NCBI RefSeq assembly: GCF_905475465.1
Contig: NC_062254.1
Location: 8,562,001 to 8,626,000 of the forward strand
Direction of reading: 5' to 3'
DNA: 64,000 nucleotides
DNA from: Pieris napi
Lineage: Eukaryota > Arthropoda > Insecta > Lepidoptera > Pieridae
The notes beneath the pieces were generated by a model. It did no database searches, was not told the origin of the DNA, and was given only the letters and a program-made list of their open reading frames with translations. This document shows positions 43,501-54,339 of the stretch, in pieces. Positions within the stretch are counted from its first letter, which is position 1, and every line of letters begins with the position of its first letter. The translations under genes and the position numbers were made by a program.

Positions 43501-45193
43501 GGTGTGAATTGTCCAATATAACAAAAAAGCAACTAAAAGTACAACTTTCATAAAAATCGGTTTAGTAATTTTCGAGATGTGGCATTTTTAGACAAAAATA
43601 AATCAGAAAAAGTACTAAAATTAAGAGATAATAACTAAATTTGATAATTTCCAGGCATTCGGTCGGCAACCAATCCCACCGCCTGAGGTGGAAACCCCAG
43701 AGCCAGGCAAAAATGCCCCAGACCCACAACTGTTCCCGTACCTGGCGCGTCGTCTGGCCGACACCAGTGAGCCTGGCGCTGATGAATATCTGGCGGCTGC
43801 TACGGTACTCGCCATGAAGTATGGCCCGGCTGTTTTAGACCAGGTTAATATTGTATATATAAATAAAACGTAAATAATCAGTATAGACCAGGGTCGATAA
43901 TTTTTGAAAAATAATAGTAGGATGAAACCTATTGGAAAAGTCCCTGGTCTAGTAGGATTGACAAGATTTAAAAAACCATTTCAGATTTTTATTAATGACT
44001 AACTTGTGACGTAATATGCTTGTAAACATAAAAACGTCAAGTTTTTACGTGTTATTTATTGATCATTCTTAAATTACACAAACACACATTACAATTTGAT
44101 CAAAATAGTCTCTGACAAAATTTAACTCCAACACAATTATAACTCTAAGACAGTATTGGAATTTGACAGGCGAAGACATTATTTACAAGCATGTTACGTC
44201 ATCGATTCGAATAATCTCTTGTCACGTGACTGACATATAAAAATCTATATTAAATATATCGAGTTGTTGATAAATTAATTATTATTTACTAGTTTTTTTA
44301 ACTCCATAACGCTTTTATATGTAAAAAATAATGTATTCTAAGTAAAAAATATGTATGTATATATTCTCAACTCTTCCATAACAAACTTAATACAATTTTT
44401 TTTTTATTTTTACAAACAGCATTACGTAACACATAATATGTAATACATGAATGCACGACAATTTTTTATTTCTTAAAAGTCGAAATGTATTTTAATATTG
44501 TATCAATCGTATGTCCCATACGTACACACTAATTTACAAATACATACTAATACATACTAATTTAAATACAAAATAATCGGTTTTTAATGAGTGATTTTCT
44601 TTATTAAGGTAATACTTTTGTTTTAAGAGATTGTATTGTTTTCTATTTATATTTTAATCAATGATATTTCGAAGCTATACTTCTATTTGGCGCGTTAGGG
44701 AAAAATTATGAGAGTAAATTTTCTAACACAAAGAAACGACACCCTGAAGTTAGCTATAGTCAATATTTTATTTTGTGATATAAATATCACAAAATAAACT
44801 TTATTTAACTAGATAATGTGTTATAATAAAACTTACAATGTATTAGATACCTTTTTTCTATTGTTAGTGTCTTTTTTCTACAAACGTAAAATAATTTTTT
44901 TGAAAAGATTTTTATCTTGTTACGCCAAAGAAGTATAACTTCTAACGCGTGTACATAACTTTTTTTTTACTTGCATTCTTTTACCTGAAATATTCATCTG
45001 CCTTCTGAAACGATAGAGTTAAGGCCTAATAATTTATGTTTTTTTTCAGCTGCCACCCGAAGCGCACTTAGTGATATCGCGCTGCGCAAGAGACGAGCAC
45101 TCGTACAGCGGCAGTGGCGAGGAGAGGCGCACGGCCGAGGCCTTGCTCAACTTAGCCGGGGTGACCAGCCACACGCACGCCGCACTTAGCTAG
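31576..45193 (+). CDS. FoxN3: FOXN2/3-class forkhead transcription factor (7 exons)
   Basis: Exons: 31576-31790, 38764-38861, 40905-40972, 41584-41853, 43123-43197, 43655-43843 and 45050-45193 (with TAG). All introns are GT-AG and phases close to 353 codons. The nuclear DNA-binding protein has the conserved N-terminal motif DDDLTSLSWLQDRNLL in exon 2. The forkhead domain starts in exon 4 with KPPYSFSCLIFMAIE, runs through the recognition helix GWKNSVRHNLSLNKCFHK, and finishes in exon 5 with GKGSLWTVDP. This wording matches FOXN2/FOXN3 (Drosophila CHES-1-like) rather than FOXN1/4. At 352 residues it is shorter than vertebrate FOXN3, and I cannot exclude extra alternative exons. The start has a good context (AAAGATGG). 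Introns 1, 4 and 6 are full of mobile elements. Confidence 0.93.
31786..32506 (+). repeat. Tandem duplication at start of FOXN intron 1, donor duplicated
   Basis: Unit 1 (31786-32136) and unit 2 (32137-32506) align throughout, e.g. TCATGAGAATTATTGATGCA and GGTTATCATTCTA in both. Unit 2 has a small T-rich insertion near 32245. Each unit begins with C(C/-)TGC-GTAAGTATTTT, so the exon 1 splice donor is present twice, at 31791 and 32141. Confidence 0.88.
32520..32705. repeat. Partial copy of the GGGAGCGTTCAAG MITE
   Basis: It matches the MITE family at 39122-39386 in inverted orientation (GTTACCACCCAGTGACTC at the left, ATTCGTTACGTAATACTTGA at the right). One end is degraded. Confidence 0.55.
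33186..33401 (-). mobile_element. LINE ORF2 C-terminal fragment in FOXN intron 1
   Basis: The minus strand is open for 71 residues. It reads FSRHFLPRTTTLWNQLPTEL and then a phenylalanine-lysine-rich end (FKKRAYQFLKSRQR), the recognisable C-terminus of insect Jockey/CR1-like reverse transcriptases. A plus-oriented scrap of the same family lies at 33640-33775. These are remnants. Confidence 0.7.
34396..34680 (-). mobile_element. tRNA-derived SINE, family 1, inverted copy
   Basis: It is the reverse complement of the family at 25371-25625. It carries TCCTCACGATGTTTTCCTTC, then GATCGAACCTACGACCTCAA, and ends at the complement of the tRNA-like head, AAGCCACTAGGCCAACACTG. Confidence 0.78.
35900..36258 (+). 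mobile_element. LINE 3'-end fragment in FOXN intron 1
   Basis: It contains AAAAAGAGTGGCGGAGAGTA, then TTTGAGAACTGGCAGTAAAT, and ends GAATAAATGATTTTGAATTT, a typical LINE tail. It is the same family as 2026-2420 and 48630-48966. The open stretch at 35669-36016 upstream is not recognisable as a gene. Confidence 0.65.
36703..36932 (+). repeat. Dispersed repeat ending GTTCTGGAGTTATAGCGTC
   Basis: It starts ACTAGCAAACTCGGCAAACT and ends CGTGCGTTCTGGAGTTATAG plus a TATAT tail. This head and tail pattern is seen in many arthropod dispersed repeats. It lies in FOXN intron 1. Confidence 0.55.
37805..38357 (+). repeat. Dispersed repeat, copy 2 (CTAGCTGACC family)
   Basis: It aligns with 748-1292 along most of its length and ends GGTCCAGCCGTTCTCGAGTT then TATATATAGA. 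The better-preserved tail helps define the family end. Confidence 0.7.
39122..39386. mobile_element. MITE, GGGAGCGTTCAAG family, copy 1 (FOXN intron 2)
   Basis: The terminal inverted repeats are GGGAGCGTTCAAGTATTACG and CGTTACGTAATACTTGAACGCT. The interior has a GGGGG tract, then TTGTAAAACGTTACGATGCG. Adjacent TA dinucleotides suggest a TA target. Related copies lie at 42154-42405 and 46983-47237. Confidence 0.8.
42154..42405. mobile_element. MITE, GGGAGCGTTCAAG family, copy 2 (FOXN intron 4)
   Basis: It is bounded by TA-GGGAGCG and CGCTCCC-TA, the clearest TA target duplication of the family. It has a long G tract at 42188-42200 and a GGGGCGGGGATTGAATTACG interior. Confidence 0.82.
42571..42870 (+). 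mobile_element. SINE family 1 joined to LINE tail (FOXN intron 4)
   Basis: A SINE head and body (GGCCTAGTGGCTTCAACGTG ... GAGGCTGATCTCCTACTTAC) continues without a gap into the LINE tail starting at about 42735 (CTTGGCGATTAAAAAGAGTG) that occurs alone at 36080 and elsewhere. Either two insertions abut or this is a template-switch chimera. Confidence 0.65.
43303..43520 (+). mobile_element. tRNA-derived SINE, family 2 (FOXN intron 5)
   Basis: It shares ATCCCCGGCTGAGACGAACA, CATCGATGTGATGAGCATTT and the end GGTCAATTGGTGTGAATTG with the copies at 3170-3410 and 57525-57752. It lies between exons 5 and 6 of FOXN. Confidence 0.78.
43884..43951. mobile_element. 68-bp mini foldback related to the 1.44-kb foldback
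   Basis: It starts TAGACCAGGG and ends CCCTGGTCTA. The interior shares TAGTAGGATGAAACC and GAAAAG with the arms of the large foldback at 51483-52920. It lies in FOXN intron 6, 40 bp after exon 6. Confidence 0.7.
44671..44942. mobile_element. MITE (AAGTTATACTTCTTT family, copy 3) in FOXN intron 6
   Basis: It is bounded by GAAGCTATACTTC and GCCAAAGAAGTATAACTTC. It is diverged from copies at 11801-12128 and 15831-16281 but keeps the GGCGCGTTAGGGAAAAAT segment. Confidence 0.65.
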
Positions 45194-48100
45194 CGGGACT
45201 TCGGGTGAGGCGTTTAGTTTACTTGAATTGGGGTGGCCAGCTTTTGGAATTTAATATTGTGTTTGCGGAGGCTTCTTTAACGGAAAACTACTACGTACGT
45301 ACATACAATTTTTTTTTTTCAAATTTAAACGACTACTGTTTAACGAGTAATTGTAAATGTTTTTTTTTTAATTTAGAGAAATCTGAACACGTGACATACA
45401 TTCCGTTAAAGAAGTTTTACTTAAATTGTCAAGAAGCAAAACTTTTTTTTAAAATCCTATTTGAGGTTCGAGAGCTGTCAATTTGAAGGTTGACGTTTGA
45501 CAGGTGTCACTTGTGGAATATATTTTTAAACATAACGAAATGTGTCTTAAAACTGTCACACCTGGTAAAAAAAGGTTTTGTCATGTTTATATTTGTTATG
45601 AATTATAAAAACTTTTGAAGTATGTATGATACTTCACTATTCAAAACTTAGAATTTTTTATTTACTTTGTAAGTTATAACCAAAGCGTTGGCCGCTCTGA
45701 AGATTAATTTAAATTTAGTTGAATCGTGATTAGTTCATATTTGGATTGTGTTGTTGTTATTTTTTTTGGAATGTAGAATAATTAACAGTTACCGGAATTG
45801 TATAGATTAGTTTTGGCAAGCCAATGTTTTTAATATTATTTACACCAAACAAATTTATTTTGTTGTCTATGTTCTATAATCTATTTCAGAAACACGCTAA
45901 AAAGCAATTAGTTTTAAGTAATACATTGAACAATCGTTTCTCTGCTCAATAAGTAGTTTTTGTTGCCCGGTTCGTATATCCAATCTACAGTTGTAACGAG
46001 TCGTAAGGGGCAGAAGCTCGTGACAGTCTTGGATATATGTTTTGGAGTTCCTTCATAATTTTGCGTTAACTGGAAGTTCATATTTAACCTGGGCCAAGCC
46101 CACAAAGTGATTATTACATATTAGTTCTAAGAACAAAACTAAGCGTAAGACACAAAATAGCTTATAGTGATCTGTCACTTATGAGCGCCATTTTTATTTT
46201 GAACGGCTTATCACTATGCGTCTCTAAAATGTAAAAATATACGGTCGAGGTATTTAACCTAAGTACGGTCCGATAAAAGTGAAGCGACCGCGACGTGTGA
46301 CGTCACGTACGCGATCGTGATCGTGAAAATTTTGCAAATTTAGAAATTCAAGCTAATTTCGATGAAATAATAATTATTATTTACAATAAATTAATTTTCT
46401 AAATAATCTCATCACAACTATGAGTGCCATAGTGAAATTTAGAGACGTATTAACGTATGGCTTCATTCAAAAAATATTTTACGTCAAACTTTTCGACGGC
46501 TTAACTGTTTACGACCGAAAGTTTAAAAATATATTCTAAATTGGGTTTGTTGCGAGTGTTAATTTCACGTTCGTAACAATACCAACAAAGATCAACTTTA
46601 TTTTAATATATAACTTGTATATAATTAGCTTTAAGCAAAGTTTTGTGTTCAACGCTGTGTTCTTCGAGTCTGTCTATTTGTATCTTCGTGTTATAACGAC
46701 CGTCGACAAAGCTTACAACTCTATTTTCGATTTTCTTATTTACAGGTGTTTAAACATGAGAATCAATTATAAAATTTCTACTTTTAAAAAAGATCTGATG
46801 TCAATAAAAACATTTTTAAACCACTTTTTTTTGTTCATTTAGACGTCATACGTCAAACGAGCTACGATTCGATTATACTATAGTCTCGTTAAAAAATTAA
46901 ATTTCGAATAGTAAATTCTAAATATATATAGTAAAGTTTCACTATATCGAGTATTTGTAATTTAATTGACGTAAGTGACGTAGGGAGCGTTCAAGTATTA
47001 CGTAACGAATTTTGGGGGAGGGGGGTCCTTTTGTAAAACGATGCGGGGGGGGGATTGAATTACGCGTTATTGTTAGTATTATTTTCGACTTTACACCACA
47101 TAATGGTAACTTTTATGGTTGGGTTAGGTGGTTACGAAACGTTTTACTATACTTGGGTACAGTAAAACGTTACGGCGCGTTACATGGGGGGGGGTCAAGT
47201 ATCTCCAAAAATTGCGTGATGTAATACTTGAACGCTCTCGTACCTAAAACTATATTTTTTTAAAGGGAGTCGAAATAGAGTGTAGCTTGAAAAATTGTCG
47301 ATTTATTTTTTCTATGTAATTAAATGGCTATTTACGCAATTTGTGTCAAGTGCCTGCTCTTCGCGTTTCGAAATTATCAAAATTAAATAAGTATGAAATT
47401 TTTTCTAATCTTTTCAATAACCGTCGTAGCGTGTGTAGAACTTCGTAGGCGTAATCGTCTGATCTTTATATACATTAGATTAACTTAGACTGATGGACGA
47501 CTGATTCGTAAAGCAATATATTATTAGGAAATAATCCGAAGTTAAGTTTCGCTCCTCGCTTTATTTCATATCACTTGTGCCAAATGAGAGTCCTATGCAA
47601 GCGAATCCAAATACCAGAATGATATATTAGACTAAGTATGCTAAAGTGAATGCTGTATTTAGAAGCGTCTTCCATCTAACTCATAATTTCTCTTATAAAT
47701 ATGGTAAAGAGCCCGCGTGGATAGTTATAGTCTGTTACGGGTTTAAATCGCGGACTTTTTACTGCCTCGCCTATTAGCCTTTTTGGTGTTATAAACATGT
47801 AGAACATACAGCAATAATTAATTATAATGTAGATTTTTCGCTCGTAGGCTAATGTTAAGTGTGATACACTTGAGGTTTTGAAGTTATTCGGCTTGTGTTT
47901 TTACTTTTGACAATGACGTTGACACCTGTCAGCAGCTGTCAACCGTTTACAAGAATGCATAATAAATATATGTCTGTGATGTATTTTGGAAGTGTTATTT
48001 AAGCAATTGACTTAAATGTGATAGAATTGAGGATCGCATTTAAACAAAAGGAACTGTCAAAAGTAAAAGCACAGAATATCAAACTATTCTACAATTTGTG

Positions 48101-48629
48101 TAACCATAAACAATCGTCTTCGTTTTAAACGGACAGCTGTAAATTGTTTATGCTTCCAAACTGAAGTTATATCGATATGATATTAAAATTGTTACGGCTC
48201 ATTTATCGAAATCATAATTTAATTTATTTATTTTATTTTAGGTTAGTGAAATTGTTATTATTTCCTAGTGATCGGTTCGTAAGACGAAAACACTTATGTT
48301 GATTTTGGTTGGTGTTATGGTTTTATGAATTTGTTGACGTCACTATTGTTATTACATACCTGAATTAAATAACATGAATTCTGAAATACCTGTTTCAATG
48401 TTTTTAACATAAGATAGTTTATACAATAAAGACAATCAATATTTTCTCGAGAAAAATAGAGGAACAAATTGCGTTGGTTATGATTTACAGCTTTACAAAG
48501 AAAATCACTAAACTGATCCTTAGCACATTCTTTGATATTTTGTCTCGTATTCGAAGTACGAACATTTATTCATTTATACAAGAAATATGATGCGTGAAAC
48601 TTAATTCGCAAATAAGGATTAGTTATTAC
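45194..48629. other. FOXN 3' flank (3' UTR extent unknown) and intergenic
   Basis: The region after the FOXN stop is AT-rich with several AATAAA sites, so the 3' UTR end cannot be fixed by eye. A GGGAGCG-family MITE is at 46983-47237. No other gene was recognised. Confidence 0.4.
46983..47237. mobile_element. MITE, GGGAGCGTTCAAG family, copy 3
   Basis: The inverted ends are GGGAGCGTTCAAGTATTACG and GATGTAATACTTGAACGCTC. The interior G tracts and AATTACGCGTTATTGTTAGT match the other copies. Confidence 0.78.
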
Positions 48630-48966
48630 AAAATCAAAATCATTTATTCATTTAGGTAACACAGTATACACTTATAAACGTCAATAAAGAAATACATATT
48701 ATATGCTTCTAATTTTACATTTACTGCCAGTTCTCAAATCAACGGCGTAGAACTGACCAGAAGATCTGGCAACAAACTCTCCGCCACTCTTTAATCGCCA
48801 AGTTTTTTGTTTTACAAAATCTTTGTAAGCTGCAACCATTACACCATGTTTCACATGACATCTTTAATTAACTATAATAATAAAAAAATATATAACTAAA
48901 AAAAACAAAGATTTGTCCTCTATCAGCAGTAGGCATGGTGAAATAGGAGCACGCACTTACATTCTC
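48630..48966 (-). mobile_element. LINE 3'-end fragment
   Basis: It is in the same orientation as 2026-2420 and shares TTTACTGCCAGTTCTCAAAT, TAATCGCCAAG and CATGGTGAAATAGGAGCACG. Confidence 0.65.
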
Positions 48967-50000
48967 GCTGACAATGAACCGACTGATTCCACGCTACAAC
49001 CCTTGGGGAGCTATGAACCACTCAATATTTTCATACAAAATTTATTTTTTCTTTTTATATAACGTATAAATTGTGCTAAGGGTCCAATGCAATAAGTCTC
49101 TCAAGTATTTAATAACGATTCTTTGATACGTCTAATATAGCGATAGTGACGTCACTTAGGTTAAGTTGATATGACCGAACTATATTTAAGTATAATGTTG
49201 TTAATATTTTCGCCAGCTTGCAAATGACACCAATTATATTTATTGCTATTGTTGAAAATTTATGCCAAAATTTTTATTTGTCAAAAATCTTTCTCTGTAC
49301 ATATCCATTTAAATAAATTATGTACCGATGAGTTTCTGTTTTATTTATTTAACAACGAAAACCTAATAATTCAAGTGCATAGCAAATCCCGGTTATGCAA
49401 AAATGAAGTATTCTTTAGGTTCCAGCGAATAATAGGGATAATAGCCAAGCACGTGATCAAATCTTTGGCCAAGCTAAACAGCAGAGGAGAGTCTAATCTC
49501 CTCTCTCCTATAAAAGGACTTTATTAACTAAAACTAGGTCTGGTTTAATTAAGATTGTTAATAATGTATGTAGGTACAAAAATAGAATTTAAAATAATCT
49601 GTCCCATGCCAATGTGAATGGTATGAAGGCGAGTAAAACATGAAAAATGCTTTTTATTCATAAATACAGTATTTTGAGTAGTTTTAATTAACTAAAATAT
49701 AGGAATAAACAGTCAGTCGCAGGTAAGTGTTTATTAGGACAAGGTATTCAAAATTAAGGCTTTCTACTTTTTAACGAATTTTTCTAAAATAACTTTTTAA
49801 CTGTATTTGCTGTACATACTCCTTAGGTAGTAAAAAGCAACTAATTTTATATGAATCAATTAAAAATATTAGTAACATTGGAACTCTGCGTCTAGGAAAG
49901 AATCATTCAGAACTCGGGAATGCAGATTACAATTGGGCGCGTAAATTTGAATGTCTGAAGTCTAGTTATGTATTTCATATAGTTTTGTAGGTGATTAGTT
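48967..50000. other. Intergenic, nothing recognised
   Basis: AT-rich sequence; the open stretch at 49243-49527 has no recognisable motif or start context. Confidence 0.4.
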
Positions 50001-50004
50001 ACCG

Positions 50005-50450
50005 TGTCGTAATGAAACATTGATGTGTTCAGACAAGAACATATCAGAATAGATACGGTCGTGTGTTCTGAAAAGAACAGTTTCATCGTGTCGTAAGACA
50101 CGGTAATATGCCCTGACAAGGACAGTTGTCAAACGTTTTCGTCGAGAAACAAGAATAATATGTCCTGAATAGGACAGTTTTTAGCGTTATCGTAAGGCTA
50201 CGATACCGAAGTGTTCTGAGAAGAACACGTTCGTACGCTTCGACGGCTGCGTGCAGAAAAAGGCCAACTTTTTGCCGCGCCGCGTTTTTATCGCCTACTC
50301 TGGTACCTGCGCAACCAACCAACGCTCCGCATTTGGGCACCACATGTCAATTGTAAGTGCAGGATAATTTTTAGGTATAAATGTACACAGTTTTGTAAAT
50401 AAAATCATTCATTATTCCATCTTCACCTCTTCTCTACAAGTAATTAGGGA
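50005..50450. repeat. Stem-loop array and possible solo LTR
   Basis: Short inverted repeats recur at 50028-50045, 50063-50079, 50110-50124, 50161-50176 and 50212-50229: GTTCAGACAAGAAC, GTTCTGAAAAGAAC, CCTGACAAGG, TGTCCTGAATAGGACA and GTGTTCTGAGAAGAACAC. The last three are spaced about 52 bp apart within a diverged tandem unit. A GC-rich stretch, a TATAAATG and an AATAAA (about 50399) follow, an arrangement like an LTR. No matching second LTR was seen. Confidence 0.45.
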
Positions 50451-50539
50451 GTTTTATTTTAACACGACCAAACTCTGAAGCAACCAATAAACCTCGAGCA
50501 ACATCCCTAAAGTTTCAACATCGCACGTCGAAATTCCAC

Positions 50540-50760
50540 CCGTATCACCTCGACGTCCGCCGTTCCACAACTGAACGTTTTTATGGCAGTTTCTGCGCTC
50601 ACCGCTATGGAACCAGCTGTCCACAGAAGTGTTTCCGAACCAATTCGACTTAGGGTCCATCAAGAAATCGTAACAGTTTTTAAAAGGCAGGCAACGCACT
50701 CGCATGCCCTCTTGCATCGAGTGTCCATCGGCGGTGGTATCACTTAACATCGGGTGAGCC
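50540..50760 (+). mobile_element. LINE reverse-transcriptase C-terminal remnant
   Basis: The plus strand reads YHLDVRRSTTERF and, after frame breaks, AGNALACPL-like residues. It is the same family as 2850-3065 and 33640-33775, and is decayed. Confidence 0.55.
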
Positions 50761-51482
50761 TCTATAAAAAAAAATGCGTCTATATCCGATAAGGAAGTTG
50801 TATTCCAATTAATCAAATGAGTGGTAAGAAATAGTGCCGCTGATTTAGCTTGTTTTGTTGAAACCTTACTGTGCCTTTGCGCCACACAAGGTTTAAAATA
50901 AAAGTCCAATGATTCTAAATATGCTTTATTGCAAAAGAACAATATTCTATAACCAGTCTATAATAATGTTAAAGTCTATGTTAATATTTAATTGATCAAT
51001 GTATAAAATCTCCTTTTTAGTTCTAACGATTCGCTCTATGATAAATAACACCTGCTCGAGAGATACTCCTTATACATACTATAAACCTAAAATATCCGTA
51101 TCACTGGTAGACACAAGAAAAATCTACTAAAATAGGCTTATGGTACATAAATAGGTATGATTTTCGAGAAAATGTTTGTCACAGTGCGAATCTTGACATT
51201 TGTCTTATGTATGTGATTTTTATATACCTAGTGGTATTTCTTATGATCGAGTTTTGATATAATAATTTAATACATAAATTGTAATTTTATCTACTCAACT
51301 ACATTTTTAATAATTTTTCGCTTAACGCATTCAAATACTGGCTAAGATGTAGAAACGATACGTTTAAGGGTCTTAATACTTGTTGAAATTATAACCTTAT
51401 ATATAGAATATAATAATATATAATAGATTGAATATATAAGATTCAAAACCAATTATAGGAACAAACACAAAAATTGTGCAAA

Positions 51483-52920
51483 TAGACCAGTGCAGATAGC
51501 CTTCAAAATAAATAAAAAGTGAAAAAAATTACAGTAGGATGGAACCCATTAGAAAAGCAGGGGAATATGCTCAAAATGAAAGGAAAAATAAATTACGGTC
51601 GATCTGAGGTCGGGAAGGGGTGGGGGGGGGAGTTTTAAGGGTAAAAAACGGTTTATCTCGATTTCCGGCAAAACTAAAAGTCCTATCGAAGAAAGTTAAG
51701 TGGCAAAGTTGTAGGTAATAAAAAGATCTAAAACTTTTGTATTTACACATTTTTCACATAACCTCAAAATTGGTGTGAAAAATTCAAAAAACCAAGTTTT
51801 TGGTTTTTTATTATTATCTTTAACAAAAATTTATTTTTTTAAACGAAATTTGGTGAAAACTTACCTTATTATGTCCCAAATATACTGTAATTTATTTGAT
51901 TAAAAATATTTATTTTTTCACCATATTTTGAATTAATATCGAAAAAACACCCTAATTTTCAATCGAAAATTCTGACGTCAAAATTTCAGCTTTTTTCAAA
52001 AAGTTGGAGTGCTTTCAGTTCGTTGAAATGTCTACTTTCCTATGGTAAAAAAATATGTATATATTACCATAGTAAATCTTCTCAGAAAATGCAAAACATC
52101 GTATGCAGTAACGCCCAGACCCGTCATACCCTTCCCTACTTCTCTATGAATCTTCTTTAAATTATAATTAGATGCCTATTTATTACTATTTTAAGATAAC
52201 TTATATATACCTGAGTGACCTAAAAAAAATTTATAACCTTTAGATGGGCTAAAATTTTCGTATTTCATAGAGAAGTAGGGAAGGGTATGACGGGTCTGGG
52301 CGTTACTGCATACGATGTTTTGCATTTTCTGAGAAGATTTACTATGGTAATATATATATTTTTTTTTACCATAGGAAAGTAGAGATTTCAACGAACTGAA
52401 AGCACTCCAACTTTTTGAAAAAAGCTGAAATTTTGACGTCAGAATTTTCGATTGAAAATTAGGGTGTTTTTTCGATATTAATTCAAAATAAGGTGAAAAA
52501 ATAAATATTTTTAATCAAATAAATTACAGTATATTTGGGACATAATAAGGTAAGTTTTCACCAAATTTCGTTTAAAAAAATAAATTTTTGTTAAAGATAA
52601 AAATAAAAAACTAAAAACTTGGTTTTTTTAATTTTTCACACCAATTTTGAGGTTATGTGAAAAATGTGTAAATACAAAAGTTTTAGATCTTTTTATTACC
52701 TACAACTTTGCCATTTAATTTTCTTCGATAGGACTTTAAGTTTTGCCGGAAATCGAGATAAACCGTTTTTTACCCTTAAAACTCCCCCCCCACCCCTTCC
52801 CGACCTCAGATCGACCGTAATTTATTTTTCCTTTCATTTTGAGCATATTCCCCTGCTTTTCTAATGGGTTTCATCCTACTGTAATTTTTTTTCGTTTCAA
52901 AAATTATCGGCACTGGTCTA
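51483..52920. mobile_element. 1.44-kb foldback element with about 660-bp arms
   Basis: The left arm, 51483-52147, starts TAGACCAGTGC and is repeated almost exactly, inverted, as 52263-52920, ending GCACTGGTCTA. The 115-bp spacer is 52148-52262. Matching landmarks include the G8-9 tract with GGGAAGGGGTGG versus its complement, and CAGACCCGTCATACCCTTCC. There is no coding region. The terminal TAGACCAG and internal TACAGTAGGATG..CCCATTAGAAAAGC are shared with the 68-bp element at 43884-43951. The terminal TA may be a target duplication. A transcript would form a very long hairpin. Confidence 0.9.
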
Positions 52921-53439
52921 AAAAACAAAATCAATGATATTTCTCACATTTATTAATAAAATTTGTTTAAATCACGAAATAATTCGTATAAGGTTCTATT
53001 GTCTTTGGATGTAAATGACGCCATTAGCTTCATTCTACGTCAACCACATTTCAAACACAGATACGCAACATTACGTTTGACAATCTGATTTGAATTTGAT
53101 TTTAAATTATTACCCGCCAAATTAGTATTATCATTATTTCATAGTAAAAGAATGTAAACGAGTTTATTAGATTCTTTTAAAATTTAATAGCTTAAAATAT
53201 TTTAAATCATTTCGTTACACATTACTAAACATTTACATAACTATATATAAAGAGGAATATAAAGCTAATAGATGAAATCTATAACTTTAAATAATTCAAT
53301 TATTTTCCTAATAATAAAAGTGACTTAGTTTAAAAGGGTATTTGTTATTCACGTTTCTTTGAATTTTATTACATTATTAAGGCCTCAGAACCGACTTTTT
53401 GTTGCCAAATAAAAAAATCTGTTAATATAATTAAAATAT

Positions 53440-53690
53440 CAAATCAGTTGCGCTACAACCATTTTGGGTCTGGGCCTCATATTTCTGTTTCTCTTATATG
53501 ATCATCTGTTTATCTAATAGGCAAGTAGGTGATCAGCCTTCAAGGCAACTAAGGCAAGTCGGTTTCCTCACGATGTTTTCCTACACCGTTCGAGAATTAT
53601 TGGAGCACAGGCGGGGATCTAACCTACGACCTCAGGGATGAGAGTCACACGCTGAAGGACAGAACTGCTCTGTTTATATAGTCATGTATA
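53440..53690 (-). mobile_element. tRNA-derived SINE, family 1, inverted copy
   Basis: It carries TTGCGCTACAACCATTTTGG, GGTTTCCTCACGATGTTTTC and ATCTAACCTACGACCTCAGG in the order expected of the reverse complement of 25371-25625. Confidence 0.75.
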
Positions 53691-53900
53691 AACACTTGCA
53701 TATTTTTTATCAAGAATTAAACATCAATTGCATAAATATCAGAGGCACATGGAAACAAATTTTGGCCTTAATTTATTAATATATTTGTAATATAACAAAA
53801 ATCATCTAGTTTTTAACCAATCATTACTTTTCTTATTTCCTCTGAAATAAAGGATCACTCTGAGGCTAACACAATACAAACTTAAAGTCTTTTAATAGTT

Positions 53901-53964
53901 GTATATTTGCTCACTGACAATTTTTTTTTTTGATAAAAAAAAAATTGTCAGTGAGCAAATATAC
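53901..53964. repeat. Perfect 64-bp hairpin
   Basis: Two 30-bp arms, GTATATTTGCTCACTGACAA plus ten T, and the exact complement, surround a TGAT loop. No mismatch was seen. It lies about 375 bp downstream of the RMND5 stop. Confidence 0.85.
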
Positions 53965-54339
53965 GCAAATATTGATATATTAATTTCTAATCCTAAAAAA
54001 TTAAATCAGTCTTATTCTGTTTTAACCAGTAAATCACTATTTAACAAAAACTAATAAACAAATTTAAATGTGAGAATAAATGTTGCCATATGCTCTTACC
54101 TTGCGGCATTACACGGCAACATTTTAATAGACATCATAGAATGTCAACATGACAGATAAAAACATAGTTATCTGTCAACAGTCAAGCATCAACTGTCAAC
54201 TGTCAGGCATTCAAAATGACAATAAACTGGCGTTTATAATCTTTAATTTAAATCAGTGGTTTATTTAAAACAGATAAACTGATTTAGTTTTAAGTAAAAT
54301 TTATGTACAGACTTAATATTACAATAAACATAAAACAAT

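Noticed and set aside
50083..50343. 86-residue minus-strand open frame
   Set aside because: It runs through the stem-loop array, has no recognisable motif and appears to be chance in a GC-richer patch.
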